A stretch of DNA of 37,255 nucleotides from Perkinsus chesapeaki (taxonomy: Eukaryota > Perkinsozoa > Perkinsida > Perkinsidae). The stretch covers positions 1 to 37,255 of the forward strand of contig JAAPAO010000349.1 in the NCBI GenBank assembly GCA_013115145.1, in the 5' to 3' direction. The notes below the pieces were generated by a model that had not been told where the DNA came from, did no database searches, and saw only the letters and a list, made by a program, of their open reading frames with translations. Below, in pieces: positions 18,601-30,033 of the stretch. A program made the translations under genes and the position numbers. Each line of letters starts with the position of its first letter. Within the stretch, counting starts at the first letter, position 1.

Positions 18601-20719
18601 TAGTGACTTACAAAACAAGCAGCCTTAGACTGGCCATGACTCCGCTTTCTCAGCTGCTTTATGTGTCCACGAACTGTTGGGCGGATGCAAGAAACAGTCA
18701 CGTAGTCGGAACCCGTCAACCTCCTTGTGGCGGCCTCAAAAGGTTGCAGAATGCTTATGAGAGTGTCCACAGTGTCGTGGACACTCGTCCACTCAACACA
18801 TGCTATAATTGTGTTTATGAATATTTAGTTTATAAAAATTGCATCTTCCTATCTCTCACCTCAGACTATTGCCTTATCTTTTTAATGACAGGGAAAGCGA
18901 AAGTTGTTCAAGTATCATCATACTCCCTTGAATATTTAGTATCAGCAGTACAGTGATAGTAATATCTTGGTGGATCCAAATCAGAGCCACGCCTCATTAT
19001 GAAATACTTGGTACCATCGCATAGTAATGCTATTAGATTCTCATTCTCCTCGGGGGAGAGCTCAACTTTTATACCGATTTCTACTATTACCGATGGGGTA
19101 CATAATGGTCGCATATCTATAACCGAGTGTTGCTCATTATTTCAATCTCGAACACCAGCTGTTTCTGACACTCTTACTTGATTCACCCAGGTTGCCTCGA
19201 CTACGGAAAGTTCACAAGACCTCAACGTGTTTCCGCAGGATAATCTCCTGCACCCCATAAGCATTAGTGTTACAATGTGGGGACAGCAGAGCATTTTTTA
19301 CCAACGAGTAGTACAACCAGGTACCCATGTCACATATCTCCAACCGGCTCAGTCCTCAGTTGCTGATAGACATTGCTACTCAAAGCAGCAGTCTTGACCA
19401 AAGTATTCCGGCGACGCTTCCTTGAAGACCCAGAGATCTCCACGCCTGCCAGATGATTACCAGCAGCTTCGGACTCTGGATTCAACAGACTGAAGTCGTG
19501 TACTTGAGCCGGCTCGGCTATACACATGCCCGAGTAGCATAGCCGGACTGCCTTCCTGGAAGCCAGTCGGCTCGACTCGTCAACGAGTCGTTGGCAACGA
19601 GTCGATGTTTGTCTCCGCTTGCATCATCAGTCTATTTTATCTCGTTTTCGCGGGTGGTTAATGCGTGCTCGTTGGAGCCTGTTGAACTTGATTTAATCTT
19701 TGGGCTCCAATGCACAATGTCCATGCATATCTTCGAATGTTTATTTCTATCATTGCTCAGGTACTCCGCTTGTTCGTGTATGCATATCGTGTCATACTCA
19801 CTATTGTGACATCACTGGTGAAACTCCGTGGGTTGCCCGGAATCTTCTACCATTGCATGCGGCAGCGCAAGCTAACAAAACTTACATCGTCAATTTCTGT
19901 GGTTTCGACTCCCAGCCCGCGGACCTACTCGTTGCTGAGGCTCAAAGGATTCTTCAGGAACCACTTGATCGTGCTAATGCCTTGGTGGCCATGCGCGGCT
20001 CCATGAGTGGTGGAACGCTCCGGTCCGGAATCGAAATGGAGGCTCTTCCAGAGATGTCTGATCCTTACTGCCTTGGAGGGTCCCCTGGAAAAGAAAGTGA
20101 GAACGATGCGCATCCGATTGAGCGGAGCGATCGTCTCGGATGTTGGTTGGCTCCATTTGGGATGGCAATGATAAACACGCGAGTGGTGCGCAGAAGTGCC
20201 AGTTTGAAAGGAAGACAGTTCCCATACGGTGAAGCGATGTGCGTTTCTGATGAAAAAACCGCGAAAAGGCTTGCCAGCGTGCCGAGCGCGGAAGTTCGTA
20301 AGAAGCTGGTTGAACGAGGAAAGCTTCCGAGGCCGGGACAGGGACCAGACCCGCTGACACGAACACGTAGCTGGTTCAAATATGTTGTTAGTGCTACCGG
20401 AAAATCCGGTAAGGAGATCTGGCTTCAGCTATCCGGTGGAGACGCGGGTTATGATGAAACTGCTTTGATGGTTTCGGAAGCTGCAGTTGCCCTTCTCAAC
20501 GGCGAGGCCATCTCTGGTCGGTGGGGAGTGGTCACACCTGGGTATGCCTTTGATTCTCAAAAGATGATAAATCGCTTGGTCAATGCTGGTCTGGAATTCC
20601 AACGGCTCCCAGGTGCACCTTCAGTCGGCACGATTCTCGAGCGTCCATCGAGGAACGCAGTCCAAGGGAAGTGGCGCGAAGCTGTCGCTGATATGAGCGC
20701 GATAATGTCACGCTTGTGA
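15671..20719 (+). CDS. Saccharopine dehydrogenase-like oxidoreductase with an in-frame TGA
   Basis: NAD(P)-binding Rossmann protein of the SCCPDH / trans-acting enoyl reductase family. Exons 15671-15745, 15891-16004, 16752-16848 and 19761-20719 total 415 codons including the stop, normal for the family. Exon 1 starts MSITPQIDRPIDIALFGAT, then has TGA (15728-15730), then FTGSL: the TGA stands where the family has the central Gly of GATGFTG. The rest is intact: LRITLVGRD in exon 2, KVVISAAGPFM in exon 3, then HYCDITGETPWVARNL, IVNFCGFDSQPADL, and a 319-codon last exon with no disruption. Possible explanations are a base error, a recent nonsense mutation, or recoding/readthrough; I saw no clear SECIS element in the 3' flank. 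Intron 3 (2.9 kb) carries an antisense hAT relic. The biochemical substrate of this family in eukaryotes is poorly known. Confidence 0.88.
17399..17485. repeat. Degenerate tandem repeat, CCCATTAT-type
   Basis: Tandem AT-rich units related to CCCATTATATTTCC, grading into TTATT repeats, within intron 3 of the oxidoreductase gene. Confidence 0.7.
17803..19527 (-). mobile_element. Decayed hAT-family DNA transposon (antisense in intron)
   Basis: Minus-strand fragments of a hAT transposase occur in the correct order. The N-terminal part (19527-19330) shifts frame into 19328-19212, where TWLYYSL, a Cys and a late H-x-x-x-L recall a BED zinc finger (LRKHVEVL). A central piece, 18785-18600, reads TLISILQPFEAATRRLTGS, the typical hAT linker. 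The C-terminal piece, 18503-18090, has the dimerisation motif: LLFWSDADT, ACVAGSSVSSEEAFSKAGNI. Stops and frameshifts separate the pieces, so it is a pseudogene. A candidate terminus starts at 17803, CAGTAGAGATTGGCAAATTA, followed by ACCCG and TACGG-type subterminal repeats. I did not find the matching inverted end or a target duplication, so the right limit is uncertain. Confidence 0.8.
18058..18128. repeat. Tandem/inverted GCTAAATTAGCA repeats
   Basis: Short alternating units such as CTGCTAAATTAGCAG and GTGCTACATTAGCAC overlap the 3' end of the hAT transposase relic and can fold as tandem hairpins. Confidence 0.75.
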
Positions 20720-20904
20720 GATGATAACAATTGAATTTTCATTCCCGACGACGAGACTTATTTTGATCATCCTTTGTAACGAGTTTCAGAATTGGCGCGG
20801 TATTGTAGTGTTTGTCACACTGGGCGAACGCGATTGCCGTTGAGAAAGTGTAAGATTCTGTAAGTGAGCAAGATAGCGAGGATCCAGCACTGTGTCTCTC
20901 CAAA

Positions 20905-23900
20905 ATGGATTTCGGACCGAATCTTACCACAAGCACCTTCAAGTCGGCGACCTTTGCCACTCGTAAGGCTAACCAGAGTTTCATGGCGCAGTGACGTTTG
21001 CTTAGGGGCGGCCAAATTGGATTCTGGGTTGGTCTCTGCTGCCGAGGAGTTCCCTGGCGACGATTCTGAATTCGATATTGATTTTTTGGACTTTCGCCGG
21101 ACACTAATTGACACCATCAAGAGTCTTATCGGTGAGGGAGCTCTTGGAGGAAATGCTAGTTTACTTTGGATTGGGCTCATTCAACGTTAGTATATAGAGA
21201 AGGGAATAAAATCATTGGTCGATACAAAGGAGGATTGAGCTGGAATAGGAATACGATTTCTATAGGATGTTCTGAGGTGGCGCTAGGGTTTAAGGTCAGA
21301 CACACACCGACAAGGATCAGTTCCAAATCCTCGAGGGTGCCGGCTGAATTAGTTCGATGTTTACGGGTTCTGTATGATGAAATTGAACTGACGTGCTTTG
21401 AGTGCTTTAGCAATATTATCGGGAGAGTGCTCAGTCGAATGCCGATCGATGGACGACAGCTGCCGATTCGTTCTCAATTTACTTTACACTTACGAATCAT
21501 AACCGTTCTATAATGAAAGCAATTTACTGGTGTAAAAAAATCATTTTTTGATTTCTTCTGAAAATTTGTGGAGTAAAGGTGGCAAAATTTTTCCCCTCGA
21601 GCTCCTCTTTGAACCCGTTCAAACCTGCGAGATTCGAGACACGTCCGCGTTTTGGGAAAGTTGTTTCTGTCTTATTTTCGGAAATGCGTAATCGAACTAA
21701 ATTCACGTTGCTCTTTTTCAGAGGCGGGTGCCGTCGCCGATTCTCAAGCAGTCATCGATTTGAGTGAGTGAGTCGATCTGAGCCATTCCAATTCTTATTG
21801 TTGTCAGAAAAAAGGCTCAGAGATGTCGAGCGTGATGGCGCATGCCACCGCTGGAACAAGAAAATTAAAAATCCGGAAATCACTCACGGTAGCTTCGCTC
21901 CGCTAGGCTCGTGGATAGTTGGGTTTTGGCAGGGGAGGTGTCAGCTGCTGCGGTGAGGCAAGCGAGGAGGAGGATTAACCAGATGCGGCAGAGGCAGTTA
22001 ATGTCGAGTTCTGATAAGGAAGGGAAAGCTCAAGCAGCATTGGTGCCAATCACAGGTGCTGCATCTACAACCATGCTGAATGTGTTGCTGGCATCATTTT
22101 CCATTCATGTGGTCTTCCGTCATAGGATCCTGTCATGACCATGTTTCTTCTGATGGGCTTCGGAAGTTGATAAATCATGACTGAATCTAGCGATATATAG
22201 TGATGTGGAATATGTCTCCAGGAAATAGGTTTTAATTGACAGAGAAGAGAGTTACTCCAGAAAGTCACTACTGTTAGATTTTCATTATTCTTCGAAGTAG
22301 TTGCCATCATTACAGGCTATTCGGATTCAATAATCTACTTGTCGAGGTTCTCCTCGGCGGCTTTTCGCTTGCACGCGTGCTACCCTAGCAATAGATCTTT
22401 AGGTCACCTCCGTCATTTGTGCCCGAGAGAACCATAGGGAAATGAACCCCTTAACTCCGACCGGAATTTCGGGAAATTTTTCTAGTTTTTCTGTCCCCAG
22501 CAAATGCATATATTTTCCCACACTATCCTGGAAATATTTTAATAGTTTCCTTTTCAACATGGCAAAGTGATGGGTATTGCCGTTTTTCCAGATCCTGTTC
22601 GAGCTTCAGTAGCCATTGTGGACGGTCAAGCCATGCAGAGATTTCGTGCAGCAGCCAGGATACTCTTTTTGGCATACTCATCACAGCAGTACCTCAGAGG
22701 TGAGTCAACGTTAAAATAATATTACCTTCATATGATAATAATCGACATCTTTAATGATCTGGAGGCAAGCTATTTTTAGACTTCTTGATCCAAATGGATC
22801 CCATTTATCAGCACTAGTGACTGGGTTGGTAGTATATTATATAGTTCAATGATAATGACTTGATAATATTACCTACTGTATGGCATTATGATGGTTGTTA
22901 TTCATTTAAATTTTATTTGTTAGCATTTGTATTCTATATCTTAGTGTCGGGTATGGATCGAGTTCAGATTTTCGGAAGCGTGGAATCATCGCGGTTGTTT
23001 GTTCCCTGTAAACAGTAACCTTCACTTGATTATTATATACTGTATTTGATTGATATTGATGCCATCTCATCTGCTGCTGCTGCTGTTGTCAAGCTGTATA
23101 GCGATACTGGTTATCATCGACTCAAGCATCATCAATGCTGCTCCAATTGTTTGTCATTATTATTATAAAAATTAAGTTTTGTAGGAAGGCCTGTGAATAT
23201 CCCTATAAGTCTGTAATTACTGAGCTTTCTGTCTCGAAATTTTGATATCTTCACCACCTTTCTGACACCTCTAGCTGTTTCAGGTGAGCACACAATTCCC
23301 CACGAATTGAACCTCGATGGCTTCGAGCGTCTCTGTGACGAGTAAGGTGTTCTCTGTGCTCTGCCTTGACATTTTTTCAGCTTATCACTGACGCCTATCT
23401 TGATCTCTGAGAGCGAATGCCGGGAGGTGTTCTCGTCAGAGTCCAACGGTGACACCATGAACATCGCAGGCTTCTTCTCCGCTTTGGATGTCATCTCGAA
23501 CGTGTACGCAGATTTGCGCTCGACGGTCGTTGTTTTCACCGTTCGCTCAGGTTTGCTCGGCCACCTCATCAATGTCGACAAGATGATTCTCATCGATTGG
23601 CTTACAAACTTTTCAAGTATATGAACCTTACGCATCCTCATGCTACTGCTCCGGATGGCGGGGAACTTTTACCCTTGCCTACGATCTAGTTGTGACTGAA
23701 AGTGTTATTATTGTGTTATTGGGGACAGCAGCAGCCGCCGACACAAACTAACGCAGAGATGTTAAAGAGTTTTGATACTCTTTACAATGAATACACTTTA
23801 CCGTACTCTAGTTCTATCTCCGCAAGGCGGAATGAAGTCATCCAGTGGATGATGAGGTTGTGGCTGTTAGTCCATCTATCGATTGCTTAATGTTGGTTAT

Positions 23901-24074
23901 CTCGGTGCAAGGTTAACTTCGCAATCGAGGCTCGATCCCATTTTTGGGATGGACGATTTTCGGGGTTCCTCACGACTCGTTGAGGACAGTGGGATGAGTC
24001 ACAGTGTATTTCTCCTGAGAGTGTCCGAGCTCGATGCGAGACTTCAGAGTGAGAGGTCAGAATTTAACAGATAG
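20905..24074 (+). CDS. Helical protein of unknown family, 10-exon model
   Basis: I do not recognise this gene. Exons with consistent phases: 20905-20962, 21006-21131, 21722-21763, 21808-21888, 21933-22055, 22592-22699, 23284-23341, 23381-about 23501, then less certain 23729-23836 and 23871-24074, giving about 342 residues. The start MDFGPNLTTSTFKSATFAT leads into an acidic segment (EEFPGDDSEFDIDFLDF), a basic helix with coiled-coil character (AVRQARRRINQMRQRQ), and then LNLDGFERLCD joined to LSLTPILISESECREVF. The latter resembles the paired-helix, EF-hand-like modules seen in alveolate cytoskeletal proteins, but I see no canonical calcium loop. A long minus-strand frame (23641-23132) overlaps, but it has no splice support and a poor composition. 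The end of exon 8 is the weakest join. The stop lies 51 bp before the RING gene. Confidence 0.62.
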
Positions 24075-24125
24075 CTTGATTCTTCTATGTCGAAACACTT
24101 AAGGAGGAAGAAATAATAATCGAAT

Positions 24126-25203
24126 ATGTCGAATGAGATAGACGAGGATTCACTTGATGTTCTCTTAAGAGAGCACCCTGGAGAGTAGGAAAACCCGAAA
24201 CCCGAAAACCCGTATCATGAGAGTTGTTAGGTCCGATCTGACACGATTGCGGCTGCTTAGACCGACGCGGAGAAGAACACGTTCGCAGATTGCCCATGAA
24301 TCTTTGTGGGCCGGCCGGGGGAGCCTTGCCGAGCAAACTCGAGGAACCACGAATTATTCTGACACCTCTATCTCTCCAATTGACGCGCGTTTGAGGGCTG
24401 ATGGAATGTCTCGGTCAGAGAGGCTTCATCAAAGCGCGTGGCGTGGCTTGGGAGGGTTGCCCGAACCAATGAGAAGGGACGTGCAACGAGGAGACGGGGG
24501 AAGCCCGAGAAGGATGCCACGACGGTCGACTCGGGCGGCTGAAAGGCATCTTACAGAATGGACGGGGCCAACAGCTTTGGGGGCGACCCTCAGGGCTTCG
24601 GAGAAGAGATCGACTGGGTTGATTGAGAATGCTAAATTTCAGGTAGGTGTTCCCCGGATGACAGGCTAATCGAAAGATACTCTTCTATCGAACTTCCCAC
24701 GCCTTTTCGGCATTAACAATGTTTCGCATCTCACACGGGAGTGGAAGACCGCTCTCGTCGGGTCTGCGGTTTGCAAACTGCAATTAGCTAGTCCCGTTGA
24801 AGTCTGATAACTACACATCAGAATGATCCCTCGAGAAGCGCTAAGGTCGATTTCTGCCAGCATTGGACTTGAACCCGATCAAACTCGATGGACTGCCAAT
24901 ATCTCATCGAATGGATTAATCTTTGCAGTCTTGTTGACCTTTGGTTTTCAGTTGCATCAAAGTGTGTTGAAGACGACAGTGCTCCGCTGGCAACCCGGCG
25001 GAGAGATGCCAAGTTGCTGTATATGTCTCGAGAACTTCAAGTCTAAAGCAATTGTCAAGGAGGGTGCCTGTGGGCATTTCTATCACGGTCAATGCATAGC
25101 GAAATGGATTGAAGCGATAAAGGAGAGATCGAGCGGCACTAGAGATGCATGCTGCCCATATTGTAGACAGGAGTTGATAAAAAAACTCCTGTGTGAAACG
25201 TGA
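24126..25203 (+). CDS. RING-H2 finger protein, probable E3 ubiquitin ligase
   Basis: Three exons, 24126-24184, 24231-24642 and 24952-25203, give 240 residues; the 46-nt first intron (GTAGG to GTTAG) keeps the frame. The N-terminal MSNEIDEDSLDVLLREHPG is acidic. A long Arg-rich, probably disordered middle follows (RLLRPTRRRTRSQ; several RR and SR pairs). The C terminus carries the RING: CCICLENF, then ACGHFYHGQCIAKWI, then CCPYCRQEL, fitting C-x2-C ... C-x-H-x3-H-x2-C ... C-x2-C. By family knowledge it would bind an E2 and promote ubiquitin transfer; the substrate is unknown. The exon 2 to exon 3 join (KFQ to LHQ) is in phase, but an extra exon in 24643-24951 cannot be excluded, since an open frame starting MIPREALRSI sits there. 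Confidence 0.75.
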
Positions 25204-28200
25204 TCGGTGAAAATGGGATGATATTATTGTTGAGTTTATAGTTGGAAAGGTTCGGTGGGCTGAAGGGCCAGCCAGACGCAATTCGCTCTTTGGAGGTATA
25301 AGTGTCCTTAATGCAGAGGTATACACTTCGTGAAAATATGCTCCAAAAGGAGTCATTGAATGCATCCATGCGGGTCTTTCTCTTAGACCGATCTTGGCCA
25401 GTGCGAGTCACAGTGTGTGACGTAAAATGGAGGCTCTATGTCAGAGCGCGACGAGTTGAAGTCCTTCTCGCTCGGACCCTGCTACATTAATGCATTTATC
25501 AATTGTGTCATTCGATTCGTTACGTATATGATAGAGATTCGATATCTTTCAGCAGGTGGAATGCAGTGTGGTGGTGTTAAACAACCGAGTGATGAATATA
25601 TTCATGTGCTAGTAGGACCCATAGTCATTACATCCACTCCAGGTAGAGTACGAACCTGATAATGTTTAAGAGATTGACGAAACTATCAACTCATCATTTA
25701 ATAATGTTAATGTCTTTTTCCGAAATACTTTTCGAATAATGTATATGATTCCAGTATTAGTGTTGTGTTCATATTTACTATAAGTGGTCACAAACACCCG
25801 AGTAAACAAGTCAGTTATACGGAAAGATAACACCGGAAAGTTTCAATCGGCAAATCTTCGTCATTAGTTCACTTAATTATGCTAAACATTTTATGTGGAA
25901 GCTACGAGGGACTTTCATAGGCTATCTTAACAGAACATTCTATTCGAATATTATTAACCGGCACTACGGGTATGGGCGATCGCCGTACACACGCTGCCCC
26001 CACGTCGTCGTAAGCTACGGCCAGTATGAAGCTACCAGTAATGGATCAAAGGTGGTGGCGGTGGCTAGACTAACACTATCATTCTAATCACGTAGTGTTG
26101 TAGTTTCATTAAAACTCATCTTCAACGCCGTTGTCGGAGAAGCAGATAATTGCTATCGAAAGAACGAATAGATGATGTAATTGAACGATTAGTTCGAACT
26201 GTTCGCGTCACGTGACGTGACTGCGTCACGCACGGCGCACGGCGGCGCCGAAAATTAAAATGCCCCGAGGCAAGACCGATTGTAGAGCCCGACGAGAGGA
26301 GTCTATCCGTGAGGAGATTATTATGTTACTCGTTTTGAGTAGCTCAAAAAGCGTCTCCAAAGATTCCGTAGTATGTATCGAAATTGCGAAGCTCGCAGTA
26401 AACCTTCCCTACTCAACGCAACCACTCCACGTCGAAGTTCAAAAGTAAAATATTCACTGTTATTTACCATATCAACGATATAATATCATTCACTGTCGGA
26501 TATCGCTGGTGCGTCGACATACTCAGACCCTGTTTTTCCGTAGCTGACTCGCGTGATTCACGCGAGTCAGATACGGAAAATATACTCCTATACTCCTTGG
26601 AGCATGTCCAATACTTTCGAATCATCCTTGTTGTCTCCGAAACCCGAAGCCTCACCCTTGTATCCGGAGTACCCACATTCCTGCCATATGACCTCAAACA
26701 ATTCCGATGCTGAAGGAAGTTCCACGGGGCATTAGGAATTCTAACTTAGGACTACGAACTTCGGAGAGGAATCTGGTACTCAATGCAACACAGCGTAGGA
26801 TGAAAACTATCGTCTCGTGAACTATATCTCGCATGTCATGTTAACGAGAGAAGAAAACGGAGACAGTTATCTGACACAATTCAGCATTGCACCCACTCTG
26901 GCACAGAGGCACCGACGGAAAATTTTCGTTGTAAGTTCTTTTATTCAGTCTAATATTAGTTATATGTGTTTTATTGATGGTATTCCTTATATCTTTTACA
27001 TTCCACCAATGGTAATACATAAGCTATCTAATTAAGTATATTATAGACATTAATAATGAATATCTCTATAATTACAATTTACGAATATTATTTGTAATTT
27101 GTCAAATGATAAATTGTTAACGAATTCCAACTCAATTTTTTGTGAGAATGCTTCCCTCTTTGGCTATTTTTAGTCTTCCAACTTGCTCGAGCAAAACGAT
27201 TTCTTCGAGCTCTGGCGAAAGACGACTGAATATAGGGATTATTACTAATAAGTAACCCGTCAATCTGACCAGAAAAGGTTTTTGGGGGTGTTCATCCATC
27301 GCGAAGAAAGCTGAAGCTCTCTCTTTCTCTGATAACAATCTTCCGAATATTATCTTCGACACCTTTTGCATCTTACTTATTTTGATACAACGTTCAACCC
27401 ATTAGTGTATAAAAACCACGATACGCGTTATGCGCACCAAAAATACAGTGGGCCTCCAATCACGAAGCAGTGCTACGATAGCTGGCAATAACGCAAGCAG
27501 TTGAAGTTTACGAATATCTCCTACACTCCTAACATTTGGAGGACTTATGAATCCTCCCTGCTAGCTAGGCACAGCAGCCCACCCACATATTAATTCTACC
27601 TTACTATTATTATACCCATGTATGGTCCATGGGCAATCATGCTGGCGTTGACATCATACCTCAAGTACAAAACCTTAACTTGAACGAGAAAAAACAAGTA
27701 ACGAGGATTTTATATTATTCCGTATTATTCCGATATTCATGTCACTGTTTCAGACTATTCGCAGGTCTTTGCGAGACCTTATCCCAAGAAAACTTAACCT
27801 ATCAAATGCTCAATGAGGGAGCCGACCCAGCATCGGCATGGAAACGAGATCCTTTATTGTGGTTGGCTCTACCTTTGAACTTTCAAGCGAGATCATCGGC
27901 CATACAGCTTAAGATAATGAATTTGTGGCTCGCGCGAAGATGACGCGGAATATGCGCTGTAAAAAGCGCGCGCCCTGGAACGTACGCCACATCGGTACGT
28001 ATGTACACATAAGCCAATTAACCTTCTCTCATTTTAGTTACGCGATTTACTCTTTATCTTTCTTCATTACAATCGCTTTACTAGGCTACATTCGACGTTC
28101 ATCCTGCTGAGGGGTTCCCTTACGCAGAGGGGGGAGCCTCTTGCATTAAACCAGGCGCTGTTTGACAATTCCTTATTTTGGTGATGAGCGCCATCTGTTA

Positions 28201-28217
28201 GTTTTTTCATTTTTATA
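25204..28217. other. Poorly resolved 3-kb region with weak exon candidates
   Basis: No gene could be modelled. Weak plus-strand candidates: 25438-25659 (begins MSERDELKSFSLGPCY, possible donor CAG/GTAGAG), 26260-26448 (62 codons, begins MPRGKTDCR), 26826-26932 (ends RKIFV before GTAAGT), and 27769-27943 (reads GLCETLSQENLTYQMLNEGA to a stop). A weak minus-strand candidate lies at 27371-27132, ending QVGRLKIAKEGSILTKN. None has a recognisable domain. A strong inverted repeat lies at 26534-26580. Confidence 0.35.
26534..26580. repeat. Large hairpin: 22-nt arms, 3-nt spacer
   Basis: The left arm 26534-26555 and right arm 26559-26580 are reverse complements with one mismatch. The core GCTGACTCGCGTG faces CACGCGAGTCAG across ATT. 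The hairpin is not inside any supported gene. Confidence 0.9.
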
Positions 28218-30033
28218 ATGAATATCCTCTCGAAGTTGACCCTGGCTGTTCCCGCTGCTGCCACTGTTTACCTCAAGGAGACCTTCCCCGACGGTAAGCC
28301 TTCCCCCGAGCTCCTTGGTTAAGCCTCGACCTTGTTGTCATCAGGTTGGGAGGAGCGTTGGACCGTCTCTAATTGGAAGGGCGAAGATAGCCACGGTAAG
28401 GTCGAGCACACCGCCGGCAAGGTCTTCGTCGATGAGCAGAAGAACAGAGGCCTAAGTAAGCCCCCTTGGCCCTGTAGTTTCGGCCACCCGTTTTTCAGAG
28501 ACGGCCGAAGATCACCGCTACTACGCCTACATTCGAGACCTCGATCAAGCTTTTAACAGCCTCGGCAAGGACGTTATCTTCCAATACCAAGTAGACGGCT
28601 GACTCGAGCTGACTTTATGGCTTACTTTGCTGGTGCTCGGAGTCGCTTTTCCAGGTTAAATACGAGGAGTCTGTCGATTGCGGTGGAGGATACCTCAAGT
28701 TTGGCCCCAAAATGGAGAATAAATCGGCTTTCAACAGCGACTCCGAGTAAGCCATTCATCACTGTTCAAGGGAAGTGATGTGTTTTGGTGGTGTTCAGGT
28801 ACAATATTATGTTTGGCCCTGACAAGTGTGGCTTCAACCAGCGAACACACCTTATTTTCAACAACGGCAAGGATAATGTCTTGAAGACCGATGACCTCGA
28901 CTACAAGCAAGGCGACACCAAGTCCCACGTCTACAGGTTAACTCTGAGGGCCAACGACAGCGTTAAAGTTGAGGTCGATGGTGAGGAGATCTTCGACGGC
29001 TCTATTGAAGAGAACTGGAAGATTGGTCAACCAGCTGAAATCGATGACCCCGAAGATGTCAAGCCTGATGACTGGGTAACTGGATTTGGCCTCCCAGCTG
29101 CTGTTCATGTGTCGTTGGTCAGGTGGATTCTCCTATGATGGATGACCCGGAGGACAAGAAACCTGAGGATTGGGTTGAAGAAGCGCAGATCCCAGATGAG
29201 AAGGCGACCAAGCCGGAGGACTGGGACGAGGAGGAGGTAGGCGAATGTGTGGTTGTGATAGGATTAGCTTTGCAGGATGGTGAGTGGGAGCGTCCTATGA
29301 TTGAGAACCCCGACTATAAGGGACCCTGGAACCCGAAGAGGATCGCCAACCCAGACTACAAAGTGAGTTTCTGTGGAGCGCATTCGGGACGATCTCTTTT
29401 TTAGGGACCGTGGGCACCCAAGAAGATTCCTAACCCGGAGTATGTCCCTCTTGAGAATCTCCATAAATATGACTTCGGCACTGTCATGATTGATTTGTGG
29501 CAGGTTGGTAGCTTTCTAAAGTAGCTTGTTTGGAGTGATTCGGTGATGGATAGGTGAAGTCTGGATCATTGTTTGATAACTTTATTATCACCGATGATGC
29601 GAAGGAGGCTGATGAGCTCATGGAGGAGTTCAAGAAGCTCAAGGAGGTCGAAGACGCCAAGGCGAAGGAAGAAGTGCGAATCGCTCCCCTCGTCGTTTCA
29701 TTCACCCGTCCCAAATTGGACTCCATGTTTTCTCTTTCGATACCCCCACTGTTTTATAATCGATTTAGCGTGCCGTGTGATTGTTTTCGAGACATTACTA
29801 GATTCCTCTCTGTTACTCTGAGCATTTGGAACTCCTCCATGTGTCACATTGTTGTAGTTCAATTTTCGCCTGCTGCCAGTGGTGGATGATCTGTACTGTT
29901 TTGTCAGGAGGAAGAGCGAAAGAAGAAGGAAGCTGAGGAGGAGAAGGAGAGTGGTGAGGACGAGGATCTAGATGATAACGAGGAGCCAGCCGCTGAGGAG
30001 GATGAAACCAAGACCAACGAGGAAGATTTGTGA
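28218..30033 (+). CDS. Calreticulin
   Basis: ER-lumen lectin chaperone and Ca2+ buffer. Ten exons: 28218-28293, 28345-28455, 28499-28590, 28655-28746, 28799-29075, 29123-29236, 29276-29362, 29405-29503, 29554-29673, 29908-30033. Together they make 1194 nt, or 397 residues, usual for the family, with all phases consistent. A short hydrophobic signal (MNILSKLTLAVPAAA) precedes YLKETFPDGWEERW. The conserved Cys pair lies in SVDCGGGYLKF and GPDKCG. The P domain has three acidic repeats (PEDVKPDDW, PEDKKPEDW, KATKPEDWDEEE) and three of the second type (DGEWERPMIENPDYKGPW, NPKRIANPDYKGPW, APKKIPNPEY). DLWQVKSGSLFDNFII and an acidic E/K-rich tail follow. The protein ends NEEDL rather than KDEL or HDEL. 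Introns are 39-63 nt apart from the last, 234 nt. Confidence 0.96.

Noticed and set aside
18336-18956. 206-codon plus-strand open frame
   Set aside because: It is the antisense of the hAT transposase relic, whose minus-strand fragments match the family in order.
19974-20379. Minus-strand frames of 130 and 104 codons
   Set aside because: Shadows of the last exon of the oxidoreductase gene, which has clear family motifs.
20720-20800. SECIS element explaining the in-frame TGA
   Set aside because: An ATGA occurs right after the stop codon, but no convincing stem with the AA and GA core could be drawn by eye.
20739-21180. Two 121-codon minus-strand frames
   Set aside because: The plus strand carries an ATG exon and a second exon with phased splice sites across the same bases.
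23065-23090. CRISPR or other array suggested by CTG repeats
   Set aside because: Only a short CTG microsatellite in an intron; no spaced repeats occur anywhere in the window.
23132-23641. 169-codon minus-strand open frame
   Set aside because: The plus strand shows two exons with good splice sites and matching phases over the same bases; the minus frame has no domain and a Lys/Ser/Arg-rich antisense-like composition.
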